NCBI RefSeq assembly: GCF_027922305.1
Contig: NZ_BSFK01000016.1
Span: forward strand, 310,001 to 374,000
Direction of reading: 5' to 3'
Source: Methylopila jiangsuensis
Lineage (GTDB): Bacteria; Pseudomonadota; Alphaproteobacteria; Rhizobiales; Methylopilaceae
Length of the DNA stretch: 64,000 bases
The position numbers and the translations under genes are program-made. Every line of letters begins with the position of its first letter. Position 1 is the stretch's first letter. This document shows, one piece after another, positions 61,792-64,000 of the stretch. The notes under the pieces were generated by a model. It had not been told where the DNA came from and did no database searches. It was given only the letters and a program-made list of their open reading frames with translations.

Positions 61792-64000
61792 TCTGCGGAA
61801 GAGGCTGTCAGCCGCTGGTCCTTTCATCGACGCCGTTTTCGAACATCTCGCTCCGCGGCTGATCCCGGACGAACAAATCCGGGCGTCCAAGAACGCAAAG
61901 CGATTTAACGATCCGATCTGGAAGACCATCAAGCTCGACTATGAAGAGGTCGCGCTGGTGGAGCTTCCGCTTTTCCAGCGCTTGAGGCGGATCCGACAGC
62001 TCGGCCTGGCCTATCTGGTCTACCCCTCAGCCCATCATACCCGGTTCGAGCACTCCCTCGGCGCCTTGCATGTCGCAGAGCAAATGCTCGCGACCTTGAC
62101 GACGAAATCCGAAGACCAGGGGCCGAGCGACCGGGATCGTCGACTGGTGCGTCTGGCGGCGCTGCTCCACGACTGCGGGCATACGTCCTTCAGTCATGTT
62201 GGCGAACGGGCGCTGAACGCCGAGGCATCGATCTGCGATCAATTCCGGACGGTGAACGCGATCCTCAATGAGGCGTTCAAAGATCAGGTCCGGGAGCAGC
62301 TCGCCGACCTCATGTCGAAGGACAAAGGCCAGCCCGCGCCGAGCACGCTGGGCCAGACCAGTCCGCCGACTGCCGAACTGATCTCCATCCTACTTGTACT
62401 CAGCGCGCCGATGGAGCGCTTCGCATCGCGGCTTGGCGTTACGGCTGAGGATCTTATGCTTGTGGCGTCCCTGATCATGGGACGCCCGCACAATTTCTCC
62501 GACAAGGACGGGATCTATCCAGATTACCTGAAATCGATCGTGTCTGGCGATCTCGACTCCGACAAACTCGACTACGTCGCGAGAGACGCTTATTTCGCCG
62601 GAATTCCGATCGCCGCCGACGTCGACCGGTTGATCTCTCAATTGGCGCTCGTCAATCACGTCGTCAGATCGAACACCAACCGCAAGCTGAACTGTAAGCT
62701 GCTGGGTGTTCTGCCTTCAGGCGTTTCGGCGTTCGAGATGTTCGTGATGACGCGATCCTACATGTTCAGCCGCGTTTACCAGCATCCAAAAGTCCGGGTC
62801 GCGGAACGGGCGCTGGTGCGTTCAATCGGTCAGGCGCTTGCAAAGAAGTCCGCTGCCGGTGGCGATGTTGAAAGGAACGTCATCGACCTGCTTTACGGGA
62901 TCCATGGCGACGACGCCTGTTTGCTTCAACTCGACCAGGATCTTGGGGCGTCTCAGTCGATCGCGCAGAGCTGGCGCAAGCCGCGGCGAGCGCTCGCCAT
63001 CACGCCGCGAAACGTGGTCGGCTACGACGAGGATAACGGGCTCACGGTCTCGGCGTTGCTCAAGCAATGGAGCAAGGCTGCAGACGTGCTGATCAATGAT
63101 CCAAGTCCGATCGAATCCAAGATCGCGAAGCTGCTCGGAGCAACGGACGATGCCGTGGTGGTCGACTGGCAGCGTCCGCCCAACATCAAGGAAAACCCAG
63201 CAATTTTCGTGAGCGACGCATTCGCCAAGAGCAGTTTGACGCCGATCTCTCGGGCCTTTGACATCAGCCAGCTCGCCAAAGCCTACGAGGACGTGAAGAG
63301 CCTCGCTTGGGTGTTCGTCGATCACGAAAACATCGCCGATGCATCGGTGGCGGCCGCAATCGTCCTGAACGACGAGTTCGGTTTGATGCCGCGGAAGAGT
63401 GCTATCACGGACGCCAAGATTGACCTCGACGAGTTCGCCCACGCGCTGGAAGACCTGAAAAAAACTCCCCATCACGCCGGCCTGATCGGCGCATCGATGG
63501 ACGCGATCAGCACAAACCTAAGGGGCACGCTGGTCATTCCCGCACGGATGTTGGAGCGATACCTGCCGTTTGCCGAAGCGGACCGCACGCCCGCGGCGTT
63601 CGAGCTCGCAGACGCGCTCGCGGCACTCAATCTTTCCTATGGACACTTGGGCGAGGTGAACGCTGCGTTGACGGTGCTTCGCGCCGTAGGTGAATTCATT
63701 GTCGACAAGCAGGAGGAAGGGCAAACAGCCAAGCTGTCTCTCGACGAAACCGAGCTTCAGAAGGAGCTGTCGAACTATCTGAGAGCGAGATTCCGCGACG
63801 ATGACACCATTCAGTTCAGCCAGGAGGCGCAAGGCGCGAATGGCCGACTTGATCTCCTCGTTTCGGCTGGCCGGTCCAACCGTATTCGCGTCGTTGTCGA
63901 GCTGAAGGCCGAGGAGGCGACGTTCGAGACCTCGGTCAAAAACAACATCGACCAGCTCGAAAGTTATCTCGCGCAAGAGACTGTTGGGCGCGTGGGCATT
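61763..64000 (+). CDS. HD-domain dNTPase-like protein with C-terminal PD-(D/E)XK-like nuclease domain, 3' end outside window
   Basis: At least 746 aa, open to the window edge. A TGA lies directly before the GTG at 61763, which fixes the start at or after it. The HD phosphohydrolase domain has the SAMHD1/dGTPase layout: HHTRFEHSLGALHVA, ALLHDCGHTSFSHVGE and SDKLDYVARDAYFAG (about 90-275). The far C-terminus shows GRLDLLVSAG then RVVVELKAEE, a D...ExK pattern typical of restriction-type nucleases. Depletion of dNTPs combined with DNA cutting would suit antiphage defence, but activity is inferred. Confidence 0.75.
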   Translation, partial: MSSTSALLPDLRKRLSAAGPFIDAVFEHLAPRLIPDEQIRASKNAKRFNDPIWKTIKLDYEEVALVELPLFQRLRRIRQLGLAYLVYPSAHHTRFEHSLGALHVAEQMLATLTTKSEDQGPSDRDRRLVRLAALLHDCGHTSFSHVGERALNAEASICDQFRTVNAILNEAFKDQVREQLADLMSKDKGQPAPSTLGQTSPPTAELISILLVLSAPMERFASRLGVTAEDLMLVASLIMGRPHNFSDKDGIYPDYLKSIVSGDLDSDKLDYVARDAYFAGIPIAADVDRLISQLALVNHVVRSNTNRKLNCKLLGVLPSGVSAFEMFVMTRSYMFSRVYQHPKVRVAERALVRSIGQALAKKSAAGGDVERNVIDLLYGIHGDDACLLQLDQDLGASQSIAQSWRKPRRALAITPRNVVGYDEDNGLTVSALLKQWSKAADVLINDPSPIESKIAKLLGATDDAVVVDWQRPPNIKENPAIFVSDAFAKSSLTPISRAFDISQLAKAYEDVKSLAWVFVDHENIADASVAAAIVLNDEFGLMPRKSAITDAKIDLDEFAHALEDLKKTPHHAGLIGASMDAISTNLRGTLVIPARMLERYLPFAEADRTPAAFELADALAALNLSYGHLGEVNAALTVLRAVGEFIVDKQEEGQTAKLSLDETELQKELSNYLRARFRDDDTIQFSQEAQGANGRLDLLVSAGRSNRIRVVVELKAEEATFETSVKNNIDQLESYLAQETVGRVGI

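Larger units (their letters stand above)
19683..64000. mobile_element. Tn7-like transposon inserted at the 3' end of gyrB; far end not seen
   Basis: The element is defined by a TGT-starting terminal sequence directly after gyrB, a TnsA-TnsB-TnsC-TniQ operon reading outward toward that end, and an abrupt change from dense GC-rich core genes to less GC-rich accessory cargo. No inverted partner of the end was found before 64,000, so the element most likely continues beyond the window, though a missed internal end is possible. Cargo includes copper resistance, a SPARTA defence pair, a RES-domain protein and an HD/nuclease protein. Tn7-like elements are known to carry resistance and defence cargo and to use the 3' ends of conserved genes as att sites. 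The expected 5-bp target duplicate on this side would be GTGAT (19678-19682). Confidence 0.72.

Noticed and set aside
19683-64000. CRISPR array or Cas genes (CRISPR-guided Tn7-like type)
   Set aside because: No regularly spaced repeats and no Cas-like proteins are visible; targeting is better explained by the TniQ/TnsD protein.

Overview
The window is high-GC alphaproteobacterial chromosome, most likely Hyphomicrobiales. The support is the dnaN-recF-gyrB order, the dut-coaBC-ubiB-ubiE block divergent from mutM, and the codon usage. The genus cannot be fixed from the sequence. Two parts differ sharply in character. Positions 1-19,681 are very GC-rich, dense core genome. From 19,683 to the right edge the DNA is less GC-rich, accessory and mobile, with many hypothetical genes, regulators, palindromes and gene remnants.

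Core part: the 3' portion of a FecR-type anti-sigma regulator, a TonB-dependent receptor with an STN signalling domain and a DUF2218 protein (an iron/haem-type uptake locus); cysK with an Rrf2 regulator; dut, coaBC, ubiB and ubiE on the minus strand; mutM on the plus strand; a DUF6492 protein and a Gfo/Idh/MocA oxidoreductase; a small MscS channel; then dnaN, recF, a DUF817 membrane protein and gyrB.

Mobile part: one base after the gyrB stop codon is a TGT-starting end with two direct repeats 20 bp apart, a terminator hairpin, and a minus-strand operon encoding TnsA, TnsB, TnsC and a large TniQ/TnsD protein. I read this as a Tn7-like transposon that uses the 3' end of gyrB as its attachment site. 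Its far end is not seen and is probably beyond 64,000. Upstream of tnsA, in the same orientation, lie a 174-aa unknown, a small RNase-H/DDE-like protein lacking key acidic residues, a soluble FtsH-like AAA+ zinc protease and a 237-aa unknown. A divergent XRE regulator sits next to a perfect palindrome. This tns-linked protease module is the least familiar part of the element.

Cargo: a large copper-handling island (DUF411, FixH-like, CusB, CusA, CopA, CsoR, CusC-like TolC protein, Tat-exported multicopper oxidase, cupredoxin, CusF-like, DUF305 and several small exported Cys-rich proteins), with CsoR-type ATACCC-N5-GGGTAT operators at four places. It is interrupted at about 39.6-45.4 kb by a nucleotidyltransferase-fold gene with tandem palindromic operators, a SPARTA defence pair (TIR-APAZ plus short prokaryotic Argonaute, overlapping ATGA) and a 369-aa unknown. 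To the right are an SDR/TetR pair, decayed zinc/cadmium P-type ATPase and anchor-protein remnants, a HEPN/RES-domain protein, an MFS remnant, and at the edge a 161-aa unknown overlapping an HD-dNTPase/PD-(D/E)XK-like protein that may be another defence module. All functions are inferred from sequence motifs; no database search was run.
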